A DNA stretch of 64,000 nucleotides from Clostridium paraputrificum (GCF_900447045.1 NZ_UAWH01000005.1:310001-374000), one strand, 5' to 3'. Counted from the stretch's first letter, positions 34,423 to 45,017 are shown. Program-made: numbers and translations. The notes: generated from the letters alone by a model not told the origin.

Positions 34423-36054
34423 TTATGAGTTGGGTTTTACATTTTCATTAATAAGTTTCATAAAAGTATTTGGAGTTACTACACTAACTTTTGGATTTTG
34501 ATTTAATTTATTAACCACATTATTAACGTTATCCATAGTATTACTCCATACATGAACGTAAACAAAGGAGTAGGAGTTAGGGTTTTTTATGTCTGTGTAG
34601 CCTAATTTAATTCTTTTATTAATATTATCAATAAGGTTAGTTTCACTTTCTAATCCCCGCCAAAGTAAATCTCGACAGGAAACTATGGGTTTATTATTAG
34701 ACCATAGTATCTTACCTTCATAGCTATTATTTTTATAATAGTTAAGATATAAAAGCCCATGGATATTATCATGGCAGGTGTATTTATCCCAGATATTTGT
34801 TTTATATAAAGCTTCATCATCTAATATAAGAACATAATTTTGATCTACCTTTTTCATATATTCACTTAGTTTATTAGTATAACTATCTAATTTGTTTATA
34901 GGAAATTTGCTAGGATACATATATCCGTTACCAGATGGTGAGTTTACAAAGTTATCAAAGTATTTAGAAGAACCTGCACTCTCATAGTACTTATGGAAAA
35001 CTGTTGGTGCTAAGTAGTAAAGTGATTTATTTATAGACCAACCTAAATTGAAATCTCCTCTATAGGGGGAACCAAACCAATTTTTTGAACTATAATTGCT
35101 TCCAAGCATCCATTGCTGATTATCACCATCAGACATAATAAATGTAACATAATGAACTCCATCTTCCCCTTTAAAGTTACTCTCTTGCTTTTGTTTTCGT
35201 GGGACAGAAGGATAAGAGCTTAGTACAGAAAGATTATAAGACCAATCAGCAGCAGTCACATCTATTCCATACTTAGAAGCTATGGTTACGTTAGTATGTT
35301 CATCAGGTCCCCAACCTAAACAGTGACCATTATCATCCATGGATTTAAAAATTGACTCTCTAAATGAGAAGTCATTTACATTATCCTCATAAAAAACTAG
35401 TGATTTTGATGTTATAGCATAATCTCTTAAGGCCATGGGTTTATCTGGAGATATTTCTATAACTGTAGAATGATTTAATCCTGAATTCCAAAGGGTATTG
35501 AATGCCCAATATTTATCTGTATCTCTACAATCTTTAACTAACTTTGTTAAGCCTTGTTCTTTTACCTTCTCTTCTAGAGATTCATCAATAGCAAGGGAAT
35601 TTTTTAATGAAGCAAGGGAGCAGGCGTTATTTATAGAGGGCGGATTGAAAGTTGTATATAAAATATACCCATTTACATATGATTTAAAAGTTTTTAATAA
35701 CTTCCAAGGATCTTTTATTACTTTGTATTTAACATTGTAGTTTTTCTTTAAATCCTCAAGCCATAGTTTGTAATCAGGCTCAGAATCACTAAGTATATAA
35801 ATTTGTTCATTGGATTTAGAAGAAACTATTCCTTGAAGGGTAGTAATCATTGTTTGTTCTGCCTTAGTCATATCATTTTCAGAAATAATATAAAGTTTTT
35901 TTGGTATAATTGAATTTTTAATATAAGAACCAGAATTATCTATAATAGAGTGGTTAAAGGTTTGTATATAGGGATTAAATTTATGGTAAATAGGTTCAAT
36001 GAAGTAGATTAGTGTTAAAAGAATAGTAGAAAATATTTTTAGATATTTTTTCAT
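34423..36054 (-). CDS. Secreted GxGYxYP-motif protein
   Basis: This 543-residue exported protein has an N-terminal hydrophobic signal (MKKYLKIFSTILLTLIYFIE). The C-terminal half carries the family-naming GxGYxYP motif, here GNGYMYPSKFP. GxGYxYP proteins are suspected glycoside hydrolases and are usually near glycan-use genes. An Asp-rich turn, VTFIMSDGDNQQWMLGSNYS, may be part of the active site. The start at ATG 36054 is preferred over 36066 because GG of the weak site fits it. It diverges from the c-di-GMP-controlled M60 protease gene and may act on the same surface glycoproteins. The activity is unproven. Confidence 0.75.
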   Translation of the reverse strand: MKKYLKIFSTILLTLIYFIEPIYHKFNPYIQTFNHSIIDNSGSYIKNSIIPKKLYIISENDMTKAEQTMITTLQGIVSSKSNEQIYILSDSEPDYKLWLEDLKKNYNVKYKVIKDPWKLLKTFKSYVNGYILYTTFNPPSINNACSLASLKNSLAIDESLEEKVKEQGLTKLVKDCRDTDKYWAFNTLWNSGLNHSTVIEISPDKPMALRDYAITSKSLVFYEDNVNDFSFRESIFKSMDDNGHCLGWGPDEHTNVTIASKYGIDVTAADWSYNLSVLSSYPSVPRKQKQESNFKGEDGVHYVTFIMSDGDNQQWMLGSNYSSKNWFGSPYRGDFNLGWSINKSLYYLAPTVFHKYYESAGSSKYFDNFVNSPSGNGYMYPSKFPINKLDSYTNKLSEYMKKVDQNYVLILDDEALYKTNIWDKYTCHDNIHGLLYLNYYKNNSYEGKILWSNNKPIVSCRDLLWRGLESETNLIDNINKRIKLGYTDIKNPNSYSFVYVHVWSNTMDNVNNVVNKLNQNPKVSVVTPNTFMKLINENVKPNS

Positions 36055-36146
36055 ATGCAAACACATCCTATGATAATGATTTATATTTATTAGGATTAGT
36101 TAATTAAAAAGGAGATATTCATTAGTAAGAAAAATGTTAAAATTTA

Positions 36147-36175
36147 TTGAGTTTTTTTAAAAATAATGATAATAT
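36147..36175 (+). promoter_or_regulatory. Promoter of c-di-GMP riboswitch transcript
   Basis: TTGAGT (36147-36152), a 17-bp spacer and TAATAT (36170-36175) with an extended TGA form a promoter about 20 bp before the aptamer. Confidence 0.55.
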
Positions 36176-36196
36176 TCATTTGTAATTAAAATTTAA

Positions 36197-36270
36197 TAGG
36201 CAAATTTAGGGAAACCTAAAGACGCAAAGCTATAGGGACTAAGGTTAATAACTACGTCAGCCAGTTGCCA
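36197..36270 (+). promoter_or_regulatory. c-di-GMP-I riboswitch (GEMM-I)
   Basis: This is the GEMM-I aptamer. P1 is GGCAA (36199-36203) with TTGCC (36265-36269). The first internal hairpin is capped by GAAA. GACGCAAAGC and the GGGACTAAGGT segment are the conserved ligand-pocket bases, and the ACGTCAGCCAG segment closes the second hairpin. It sits ahead of the M60 metalloprotease gene with a terminator between them, so c-di-GMP should switch that gene on or off through transcription. Confidence 0.93.
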
Positions 36271-36361
36271 AAGAGTACATTATACTTTTTGTTTCTAAGG
36301 TTAATTAGTATCAGTGCTTTTATTTGTTATGCACAAATACTGATTTATGAGGATAATACAG

Positions 36362-36389
36362 AGCTACTCTTTTAGAGTAGCTTTTTTTA
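36362..36389 (+). terminator. Riboswitch terminator
   Basis: The perfect stem AGCTACTCT (36362-36370) with AGAGTAGCT (36374-36382) has a T run after it. AAAGAGTA at 36270-36277, right behind the riboswitch P1, can pair with TACTCTTT inside this stem (36365-36372), giving a possible antiterminator. Confidence 0.85.
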
Positions 36390-36428
36390 ATGTACTTCTG
36401 AGGGGGATAATAATCAGGAGGGGAACAA

Positions 36429-39400
36429 ATGAATAAAAGAAAAATTGCAGCCATAATGGCCACAGCAGTAATTCTTAATTTCTCAGCACCGTCAATACAG
36501 GTTTTAGCTGATGAAATATCAAGTAATTTAACTTTAACGGAGGGTGTTCAATCTACGAAAGCAACCATAAGTAAATTTGAATTACTAAATAGTAGTAATA
36601 TAGCTGCTTATGATGAAGTGTTCAAAATGGATAACTCAAACATTGATACTATAGCTACTAATGGAGGTAACTATAATAGTGCTTCTGCTGTTGAAAAAGC
36701 TATAGATGGAGATTTTAGTACGCATTGGGAAACAGGAAAACAAAATAGCTCTGATTTTACAAATGAAGTAGTATTTAAGTTTAAAGAATTAACAGATTTA
36801 AACAGAATAGTGTATGCAGCAAGACAATCTTCAGCTAAAGGTAAGGGTTTTGCTAAAGAGATTGAAATCTATGGATCAATTACGGATGAAGAGGATGATT
36901 TTAGATTAATAAGTGGTGGTGAATACACAGGTTCTACTGGAGATGTTGTAGAAATTAGATTTAATAAAACAACATTTAAAAGAATAAAATTTGTATTTAA
37001 AGAGGCTAATCAAAATTGGGCTTCAGCATCAGAATTTATATTTTATAAGGAAGATAAATTAAGTGATAAAATGAAGACTTTATTTACTGATGATACAATG
37101 AGTAAAGTTAACGAAGAGTTTAATACTATAGAAAAGATAAGTGCGTTAGAAGAAGAGGCAAAAAAACATCCTCTGTATAGTATTTTTAAAGAAGATATAG
37201 AAAATGCAAAAATACTTTTGGAAGAAAATAAAATTGAACCTTCAACTGTAAAGGTTTCAAGGTTAGAAGCCTATCATAATGGAAAAGATTCTGAGTATAG
37301 TAAATTTTATAGAATGCCTAACTCTAATATAGTTAATGTAAGTGCAAATGGAGGAGTTTATCCAACTACTAAGCTAGAATATATGTTAGATGATAATCCA
37401 GATACACATTGGGAAACAAGAACTAATAATACTGAGAATTTTACAAATGAAGTAATATTCACATTGGATAAACCGGAAGTTTTAAATAGAATTGCATTTT
37501 TAGCAAGAGATAATAGAAAGGGATTCCCAGAAAAGTTTGAAATATACGCTTCAGAAACAACAAAGGGTGATACTTTCCAGTTGGTAGCAACAGGAAGTGC
37601 ACAAAGTACAAATGATTTCTTGGAATTTAAATTTCAACCAACTAAATTTAAAAGAATAAAATTTAAATTTGTAAAGGCTTATATAGATAGACCATTTGTA
37701 GCTGAGTTTAGATTTTATAAAGAAGATAAAGTAAGTGATAAGATAGCAAATTTATTTACTGATGCTACAATGAGTAAAGTTAGCGAGGAGTTCAATACAA
37801 TAGAAAAGCTAGATGCTTTAGAAAATGAAGCTAAAGATCATCCTCTTTATGAAGAGTTTAAAGAATATATAGAGAATGCTGAAATACTTTTACAAGAAAA
37901 TAGAATTGAGGCAACAACAGCAATTACCAAAAGATTTGAAGAGTATTCTAACGGCGAATATTCAAGTTTCTTTAAAATGGATAATAGCAATATAAAAGGA
38001 ATCAAAAACAATGGAAGGCATTATGCTTCACAAGTAATAGCTAATGCTATAGATGACAATTTAGATACTTATTGGGAAACAAACACCTATAATACAAATG
38101 AATTTACAAATGAAGTTGAGGTAGAATTTAAGGAAGTTATAGAATTAAATAGAATAGTATATGGAGCAAGAAAATCTGATAATAAGGGATTTGCTAAGGA
38201 ATTTGAGATATATGCTTCTACAACATCTGCAGGGGAGACATATCAACTTGTAGCAACTGGTAAGCATGACAAAGTGTCTGGATTAGTTGAAGCAAAGTTC
38301 AATCCAACTAAGTTTAAAAGAGTTAAATTTAAGTTTAAAAATTCAGATCAAAATTGGGCTACATTATCAGAAATAGCGTTTTATAAACAAGATAAAGTCG
38401 CTGATAAGGTTGAAAGCTTATTTACTAATGGATTAATGAATAAATTATCAGAAGATTTTAATACTGAAGAAAAATTACAGGCTTTAAAAGATGAAACTAA
38501 TGGACATCCTTTGGAAAGTACATTTAGAGACTCATTTGAAATAGCTAATAAAATACTAAATGGTAAATTAGAAACTGTAAAAGTTATTACAGCGGAGCAA
38601 CATGGAGATATGGTAGCTCATGCTAATAAAAATTTAAAATTCGGATTTGGTAATAATAATCAACCAACAGGAATATCTGCAAAACCAGGTGATGAAATAA
38701 CAGTTTATGTAGATGCCGACCCAAGTCAACCAATGCCAAAGTTAGCCTTTTCTCAACAAGAAGGAAGCTTTGCTAACTGGATGAGAACAGTTAATTTAAA
38801 TGCAGGTAAAAATGTAATAACTGTTCCTGATATAGCAATTGATAGTTGGTATAATCATGATGTAACTAGAGGGGGATCGATATATATAATAAACCCATAT
38901 ACTCCTGAAGAGCAATCAAAAGCTCCAGTTATAAGATTTGAATCTGGGAATAAATATCCATTCCTTACTGAAAATACTAATGTGGATGAATTTAAGGACT
39001 TTCTAATAGAGTATAAGAAAGCTATAGATGAGGATATAGCTAAAAATTCTAACGTATTAGATAGAGAGGTATTAGATGTTTTCGAATTTGTAAGTGATCA
39101 TATAGTGTGGACAGGTACTGCTACAGGTGCATATGAAGCATATATAGAACAAGGTGCAAATCCACTAGATACAGTAAATCGTTACAATAATCATATGAAA
39201 GAGCTTTTTAGATACTATGGACTAGATGGTAGAAATGAGCAAAATGATCCTAAATTCATTAGAGAAAATGTTAGATTAGCACAACCTTTTGGATATATGT
39301 ATGCATACACAAATCATATAGGAGTACAAGGTGATGTAATGACAGGCTTACTAGTCGGTGATCCAGGCTGGGGATTAAATCATGAGATAGGCCATAGAAT

Positions 39401-42400
39401 GGATGTAAGTGCAAGATTATATGGAGAAGTTACAAATAATATGTTACCTATGTATATGTCTGCATATTACAATAACATAGATAATAGAATACCATATGAA
39501 AATGAAGTCTATAAGAATGTTATAAGTGAAAATTCTAATAGGTATTCAGAAGGTGAACTTGCAGAAAACTTAGCAGTATTTTGGCAGTTAGAAATGTATA
39601 AGCCAGGTTATTGGGGAGAATTAAATAGTATATATAGAGAAAGAAATGTTAATTTAGGTAATGAAAATCCAGATAATGCAAAAATGCAATATTTAGTTAA
39701 ATTCTCTTCAGAAGTTGTAGGAGAAGATTTAAGCGAATATTTTGCTAGACATGGATTTGAGGTTAATGATGAAACTAGAGAAGAAACTAGTCAATATCCA
39801 AGACCAGATAAAAAGATATGGTATCTAAATAATAGTAAAATTAATTATAAAGGAAATGGATTTACTCAAGAAACTGATTTAGATGTTACATTAAGTAGAG
39901 TAGAAAATGGAATTAAGTTAGGATTTAGCGTAAATAATAATGTTAAATCAGATTTACTAGGATATGAAATATTTAGAGATGGTGAATTAATAGGATTTAC
40001 TTCAACAAGTTCCTTTGTAGATACTAATGCAGATATGACTAAAAACTCTAGGTATGAAGTAATACCTTATGATATTAATTTAGGAACAGGTGATGCTGTT
40101 TCAATATATTCATTTGCACCAAGTATAAGCATTCAACAAGGTAAAATAACTTTAGAATTAAGAGAAGAGTTTGATCCTATGGCTTATATTAAAGGATTAA
40201 GCTATGAAGGAAATGATATAACTTCTAGGGTAGAAGTTACACATAATGTAGATATTAGCAAGAGGGGAATATATCAACTTAAGTATAAGTTAGAAGATGA
40301 AGGAATAGTATCAGAAAAGCTTGTAGAAGTTGAGGTGGTAAGTGATTATGAATACTTATCTGATGAAGAGTGGGTATCTGTAGAAACTCAATGGGGAACT
40401 CCAAGAAGAAACTTGAATATAAAAGGTAGAGTAAATGGAGATGTGAAAGACTTTGAAAAAGGATTTGGAATACATGCAAATGGCACAATAACTTATGATT
40501 TATCAGGTAAGGAATATGATAACTTTGAAGTTTTACTTGGAGTTGATGGTGGAATTTCAGCACAAAATCATTCTAGTTTAAAATTTGAAATAATAGGTGA
40601 TGGAAATGTTCTAGCTAATACTGAAGTTTTAAAGCATGCTGATAATATGGTATATGTAAATGTACCGGTTAATGGTGTAGAACAATTAGTAATAAAGGTT
40701 GCTGATGCTGGAAATGGAAATACTTCAGACCATGGAGTAATAGCTAATCCTAAATTAACTACTAATAATGCAAAACCAGTTATTAAAGTTGAAGATAAAA
40801 TTTATAAATTAGGTGAAGATGTTGATTTTATGTCAGGCATTGAAGCAATTGATGCTGAAGATTATGATTTAACTTCTTCAGTTAAAATAGTTTCAAATAA
40901 TTATGAAGAAGGTAAGATCGGGAGATTTGAAGTTGTTTATAGAGTAACAGATAGTGATAACAACACAGTAGATAAGAAAGCATATGTTACAATATACGAA
41001 GATTTCATAGTAAATAAATCTAAGTTTGGTCAATTTGATAGATTAAATGAGTATAATGAAGAATTCAAGATACCAGTAGCTTCAGTAACTAATAATGGAG
41101 GTAATTACCCTCATAGTTTTATAGATTATGCTATTGATGGTAATCCCAATACACACTGGGAAACTTACAGACAAAACAGTGATACCTTTAAGAATGAAGT
41201 TATATTTGATTTAGGTGAAAGTAAGGAAATAAGTAGAGTATCCTATAAAGCGAGAAATGGTGGAAAAGGATTCGCTAGAAAATTTGAAATATATATTTCT
41301 AATGAAGCAGAAGGCAATGACTTTATATTAGCAGGGAAAGGTGAGTATACTGGAAATGTTAATGATGTTATTGACTTCAAAATTAATAAAACTACAGCAA
41401 GAAGAGTAATGTTTAAATTTATAGAAGCTAATCAAAATTGGGCTAGTATAGGTGAAGTAGCCTTCTATAAAGAGGATACTTTAGCTGATAAGGTAAACAG
41501 CTTATTTACTGATAACAGTAAGACAGAAGTAACTGAAAGCTATAATACTTTAGATAATGTACAAGCTTTAAGAGAAGAAGTTAAAGAACATCCAGCAGCT
41601 AACTTATTTGAAGAAGATTTGGTGAAGGCTGAAGAAATTATAAGGGCTAAGTTCCCAACAATAGATGTTGAAGATATAACTTATATTAAATTAAACAGTG
41701 AGTTTGACTTAAGTTCTGGCGTTACTGCAAATGACCAGGAAGATGGTAATATAACTAACAAGGTTACTATATATAAGAGGGACTTTAATGTAAGTAGACC
41801 AGGGAAGTATACTTTAACTTACTCTGTAACAGATAATGATGGAAATATAATAACTAAAGATAGGAAAGTTGTGGTTTATAGTGAAAGTAATTATTTATCT
41901 GATTTAGACTGGGCATCTGCAGTATCAGGATGGAAGAAGGTAAATAAAGATTCAGCAGTTAATTTAAGTGAAAAAATAAAGCTTAATGTTAATGGTGAAA
42001 TAAAAGAATTTGATAAGGGTATAGGAGCTGCAACAAATGCAGAAATAGTATATGAATTAGATGGAAATTATACTAATTTCTCAACGTATTTAGGTACTGA
42101 TAAAAACTATGATGATAATAGGACTACTATAATATTTAAAATATTTGCAGATGGAGAAGAGGTTTATTCTTCAGATGTAATAAGAAAAGATAGTGAAGCA
42201 GAATTTGTGAATCTAGATGTTACAGGAGTAAAAGAACTTAAGCTAGTAGCAGATGATGCAGATAAAAATGGTCTTGGAGATTTTGCTTCATGGGCAGACC
42301 CTAAAGTGTATACTACAAATGCAAAGCCAGAATTAACTATACCAAAATCCTTATCAACTAAGCTTGGAGATGAAATAAATTTAAATGAAGCGTATAGTGC

Positions 42401-43760
42401 AATAGATACTGAGGATGGAGATATAACTGATAAGGTTGAAGTATCTGGAAAAGTAAACTTTAATAAAACAGGAAAGTATCCAATAACTTATAAAGTAACT
42501 GATAGTGATGGTAATAAAGTAGTTAAAACTAGAACTATAGCAGTAGTTGATATGAATGATTATAGCTACTTAACAGACTATGACTGGAACGCTGCTCAAT
42601 ATAACTATACTGTACCTAAAAAGGACATATCTATAAGTGGTAATACTTTAAGATTAACAGATGAAAATGGAGAAGAAGTATCATTTGAAAGAGGGGTAGG
42701 GGCTCACTCAACTTCAACAATAACATATGATTTAACAGATAAAGATTATGTATACTTTAGTTCATATGTAGGTGTAGATAGAGGCATGTATAATACAGTA
42801 GGATCAGTTTCGTTTGAAGTATATATAGATGGCGAGAAGAAATTCGATAGTGGATTAATGACTTCAAAGGAACCAATGAAGTATTTAGAAGTTGATATAA
42901 ATGGAGCTAAAGAATTGAAACTTGTAGTAACTGATGGTGGAAATGGAAATGGATCAGATCATGGTACTTGGGGAGATTCTAAACTTCATTTTGCAAAGGA
43001 TGCACAAGGAAATTATGAAGAGTTAGAGTCATTAGTAAATGAAGTTAAGAATTATGAGCAAGATATATATAGTGAAGAATCTTTTAAAGTATTGCAAGAA
43101 GCTTTAAAGAAAGCTGAGGAGATGTTAGCAGATAAAATAAGCATTCAAGATGAAATAAAGTTAATGGTTGATGAATTAAAAATATCTATATCTAACTTAG
43201 AGGAGAGAGTAGATTTAAATGAGATTATAACTATTAAAGATAAGTCTTTAAAAGATAGTATCAAGAGAGAACTTAAGTTATCAAGTGATAATATAACTAT
43301 TGGTGATATGTATAAATTAACAAGGTTATCAGTAGTAGGTTCATGGATTTCAAGTTTAGAAGGCTTACAATATGCTAAAAACTTAGAGGAACTAGATATA
43401 TCATATAATGAAATTAAGGATTTATCACCACTTAAAAATCTTAAAAAGTTAACTAATTTAAATGGAAATCCTCAAATAATAACAGAGGGGATGCTTTATG
43501 CAAAAGATAATACAATAACTTTAGATTATAGGGTTTTAAACAGAAATGGTGAGAGATTAAAACCAAGAGAAATAATTATAAGAAGTAATAAAACTTTTGA
43601 AGTTGTCGATTTAACTTTAGAAGAATTAGTAGATGAAAATGGAGTTATTTTTTTTGATGTTTCAAACCTTGATAAAGCTGTTTATAGTATGTATATAGTA
43701 TATGAAGATAAAGTGGATAACTTCTTATCTCAATCGCTTTATATGTTTGATGTAAAATAG
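36429..43760 (+). CDS. Giant secreted M60-type metalloprotease (mucinase-like)
   Basis: This 2,443-residue exported protein has a signal peptide ending near VLADE. In order it shows three F5/8-type discoidin modules (about 58-204, 290-430, 514-654), the M60 gluzincin domain (about 716-1105) with HEIGH at 985-989 and a Glu at about 1000, a fibronectin-like domain and Ig-like domains. Then come NPCBM modules (about 1304-1444, 1817-1960, 2040-2190), a fourth discoidin module (about 1527-1680), a helical FIVAR-like stretch and a small leucine-rich repeat region (about 2275-2340). M60 enzymes cut mucin-type O-glycoproteins. There is no LPxTG anchor. It is controlled by the c-di-GMP riboswitch just upstream. 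Confidence 0.93.
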   Translation: MNKRKIAAIMATAVILNFSAPSIQVLADEISSNLTLTEGVQSTKATISKFELLNSSNIAAYDEVFKMDNSNIDTIATNGGNYNSASAVEKAIDGDFSTHWETGKQNSSDFTNEVVFKFKELTDLNRIVYAARQSSAKGKGFAKEIEIYGSITDEEDDFRLISGGEYTGSTGDVVEIRFNKTTFKRIKFVFKEANQNWASASEFIFYKEDKLSDKMKTLFTDDTMSKVNEEFNTIEKISALEEEAKKHPLYSIFKEDIENAKILLEENKIEPSTVKVSRLEAYHNGKDSEYSKFYRMPNSNIVNVSANGGVYPTTKLEYMLDDNPDTHWETRTNNTENFTNEVIFTLDKPEVLNRIAFLARDNRKGFPEKFEIYASETTKGDTFQLVATGSAQSTNDFLEFKFQPTKFKRIKFKFVKAYIDRPFVAEFRFYKEDKVSDKIANLFTDATMSKVSEEFNTIEKLDALENEAKDHPLYEEFKEYIENAEILLQENRIEATTAITKRFEEYSNGEYSSFFKMDNSNIKGIKNNGRHYASQVIANAIDDNLDTYWETNTYNTNEFTNEVEVEFKEVIELNRIVYGARKSDNKGFAKEFEIYASTTSAGETYQLVATGKHDKVSGLVEAKFNPTKFKRVKFKFKNSDQNWATLSEIAFYKQDKVADKVESLFTNGLMNKLSEDFNTEEKLQALKDETNGHPLESTFRDSFEIANKILNGKLETVKVITAEQHGDMVAHANKNLKFGFGNNNQPTGISAKPGDEITVYVDADPSQPMPKLAFSQQEGSFANWMRTVNLNAGKNVITVPDIAIDSWYNHDVTRGGSIYIINPYTPEEQSKAPVIRFESGNKYPFLTENTNVDEFKDFLIEYKKAIDEDIAKNSNVLDREVLDVFEFVSDHIVWTGTATGAYEAYIEQGANPLDTVNRYNNHMKELFRYYGLDGRNEQNDPKFIRENVRLAQPFGYMYAYTNHIGVQGDVMTGLLVGDPGWGLNHEIGHRMDVSARLYGEVTNNMLPMYMSAYYNNIDNRIPYENEVYKNVISENSNRYSEGELAENLAVFWQLEMYKPGYWGELNSIYRERNVNLGNENPDNAKMQYLVKFSSEVVGEDLSEYFARHGFEVNDETREETSQYPRPDKKIWYLNNSKINYKGNGFTQETDLDVTLSRVENGIKLGFSVNNNVKSDLLGYEIFRDGELIGFTSTSSFVDTNADMTKNSRYEVIPYDINLGTGDAVSIYSFAPSISIQQGKITLELREEFDPMAYIKGLSYEGNDITSRVEVTHNVDISKRGIYQLKYKLEDEGIVSEKLVEVEVVSDYEYLSDEEWVSVETQWGTPRRNLNIKGRVNGDVKDFEKGFGIHANGTITYDLSGKEYDNFEVLLGVDGGISAQNHSSLKFEIIGDGNVLANTEVLKHADNMVYVNVPVNGVEQLVIKVADAGNGNTSDHGVIANPKLTTNNAKPVIKVEDKIYKLGEDVDFMSGIEAIDAEDYDLTSSVKIVSNNYEEGKIGRFEVVYRVTDSDNNTVDKKAYVTIYEDFIVNKSKFGQFDRLNEYNEEFKIPVASVTNNGGNYPHSFIDYAIDGNPNTHWETYRQNSDTFKNEVIFDLGESKEISRVSYKARNGGKGFARKFEIYISNEAEGNDFILAGKGEYTGNVNDVIDFKINKTTARRVMFKFIEANQNWASIGEVAFYKEDTLADKVNSLFTDNSKTEVTESYNTLDNVQALREEVKEHPAANLFEEDLVKAEEIIRAKFPTIDVEDITYIKLNSEFDLSSGVTANDQEDGNITNKVTIYKRDFNVSRPGKYTLTYSVTDNDGNIITKDRKVVVYSESNYLSDLDWASAVSGWKKVNKDSAVNLSEKIKLNVNGEIKEFDKGIGAATNAEIVYELDGNYTNFSTYLGTDKNYDDNRTTIIFKIFADGEEVYSSDVIRKDSEAEFVNLDVTGVKELKLVADDADKNGLGDFASWADPKVYTTNAKPELTIPKSLSTKLGDEINLNEAYSAIDTEDGDITDKVEVSGKVNFNKTGKYPITYKVTDSDGNKVVKTRTIAVVDMNDYSYLTDYDWNAAQYNYTVPKKDISISGNTLRLTDENGEEVSFERGVGAHSTSTITYDLTDKDYVYFSSYVGVDRGMYNTVGSVSFEVYIDGEKKFDSGLMTSKEPMKYLEVDINGAKELKLVVTDGGNGNGSDHGTWGDSKLHFAKDAQGNYEELESLVNEVKNYEQDIYSEESFKVLQEALKKAEEMLADKISIQDEIKLMVDELKISISNLEERVDLNEIITIKDKSLKDSIKRELKLSSDNITIGDMYKLTRLSVVGSWISSLEGLQYAKNLEELDISYNEIKDLSPLKNLKKLTNLNGNPQIITEGMLYAKDNTITLDYRVLNRNGERLKPREIIIRSNKTFEVVDLTLEELVDENGVIFFDVSNLDKAVYSMYIVYEDKVDNFLSQSLYMFDVK

Positions 43761-43820
43761 TAAATATACAATACTACTTAGATTATATAAGTTGGATTGT
43801 AGTTAATTATGGTATGAATT

Positions 43821-43866
43821 AAAAAAGTGACTTCTTCGCTAAAGGGTGGAGAGGCCACTTTTTTTA
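43821..43866 (+). terminator. Terminator after M60 protease gene
   Basis: A 15-bp stem (43821-43835 with 43850-43864; one mismatch) begins in A and ends in T residues. Confidence 0.8.
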
Positions 43867-43924
43867 TGATATTATAAGGTGAAAAATGAAGAAAATTAAA
43901 AGAAACGAAGGAGGAATATTGTTA

Positions 43925-44869
43925 ATGGGAATAAAAAGTTTTTTTAGGCTAGTAGAGATTCAAACAAAGGTTGCAAGTGTAATTCCATATATTTTAGGTA
44001 CAGTTTTTGCATTATATAAATTTGATAATTTTAATGTAAAACAAGCAGTGTTATTCTTTTTATCAATGATAGTTTTTGATATGACTACTACAGCAATAAA
44101 CAATTATGTAGATTATACGAAAGCTATTAAAAAAGAAGGGTTCGGATATGAAGAGCATAATGCTATAACTAAGTATGGATTAAAGCCAAAAAGAGTTTTT
44201 GGAATTATAATAACAATGCTGATAATATCAGCTACTTTAGGAATAATGTTATTTTTAAATACTGATATAGCAATTCTTATAATAGGAGTAGTATGCTTTG
44301 GTATAGGTATATTTTATTCATTTGGTCCTATTCCAATTTCAAGAACTCCATTTGGTGAAATATTTTCAGGTCTAACAATGGGGTTCTTTATAACATTTCT
44401 AGCGATATATATACATATATTTGATCAAGGTGTATTAAACATTAATATAAGTAATTGGAGCTTAAGCATATTAATTGATATGAAAATGATAATGTCTATA
44501 TTCATAATTACTATTCCAGCAATTACAGGCATATCAAATATAATGTTAGCAAATAATATTTGTGATATAGATGATGACTTCGTAAATAGAAGATTTACAT
44601 TGCCAATATACATAGGTAAAGAAAAAGCGTTAAAATTATTTAGAGCATTATATTACATAGGATTTATAGGTATAGTTGTTGGTATTGTTCTTGGAATTTT
44701 ACCAACAGTATCAATACTGGCGTTAGTAGCTATAAAGCCTGTTAATGTAAATATCAAAAGATTTTTCGAACTACAAACAAAAAAGGATACTTTTGTATTA
44801 GCCGTTAAGAACTTTGTAATAACTAATGTTATTTATATAGTTACTATAATTATAGGATGCCTAATTTAA
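43925..44869 (+). CDS. UbiA-family prenyltransferase
   Basis: This 314-residue integral membrane enzyme transfers a prenyl chain to an aromatic acceptor. Nine hydrophobic segments are likely. The first Asp-rich motif is NNYVDYTKA and the second is NNICDIDDDF, both typical of the UbiA/MenA family. The frame opens at ATG 43886, but AAGGAGG at 43909-43915 points to ATG 43925. Menaquinone formation (MenA) would be the usual role. I see no other men genes here, and strict anaerobes often lack menaquinone, so the acceptor is uncertain. Confidence 0.85.
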   Translation: MGIKSFFRLVEIQTKVASVIPYILGTVFALYKFDNFNVKQAVLFFLSMIVFDMTTTAINNYVDYTKAIKKEGFGYEEHNAITKYGLKPKRVFGIIITMLIISATLGIMLFLNTDIAILIIGVVCFGIGIFYSFGPIPISRTPFGEIFSGLTMGFFITFLAIYIHIFDQGVLNINISNWSLSILIDMKMIMSIFIITIPAITGISNIMLANNICDIDDDFVNRRFTLPIYIGKEKALKLFRALYYIGFIGIVVGIVLGILPTVSILALVAIKPVNVNIKRFFELQTKKDTFVLAVKNFVITNVIYIVTIIIGCLI

Positions 44870-45017
44870 AATAAATGTTGCTATTTGGAAAAGAACATGA
44901 TATACTAAATAAGTAGCAAAGATGCTAACAAAAAAAGTTTTATATAGATAGATAGTTTCTCGAAAATTAGAGATTATTATATCCATGTACATTCTTTAAT
45001 TTTTAGGAGGAATATTT

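Noticed and set aside
40279..40563. Open frame of 94 codons on the minus strand within the M60 protease gene
   Set aside because: It lies fully inside a strongly supported gene on the other strand and has no ribosome binding site or family motif. It is a shadow frame.
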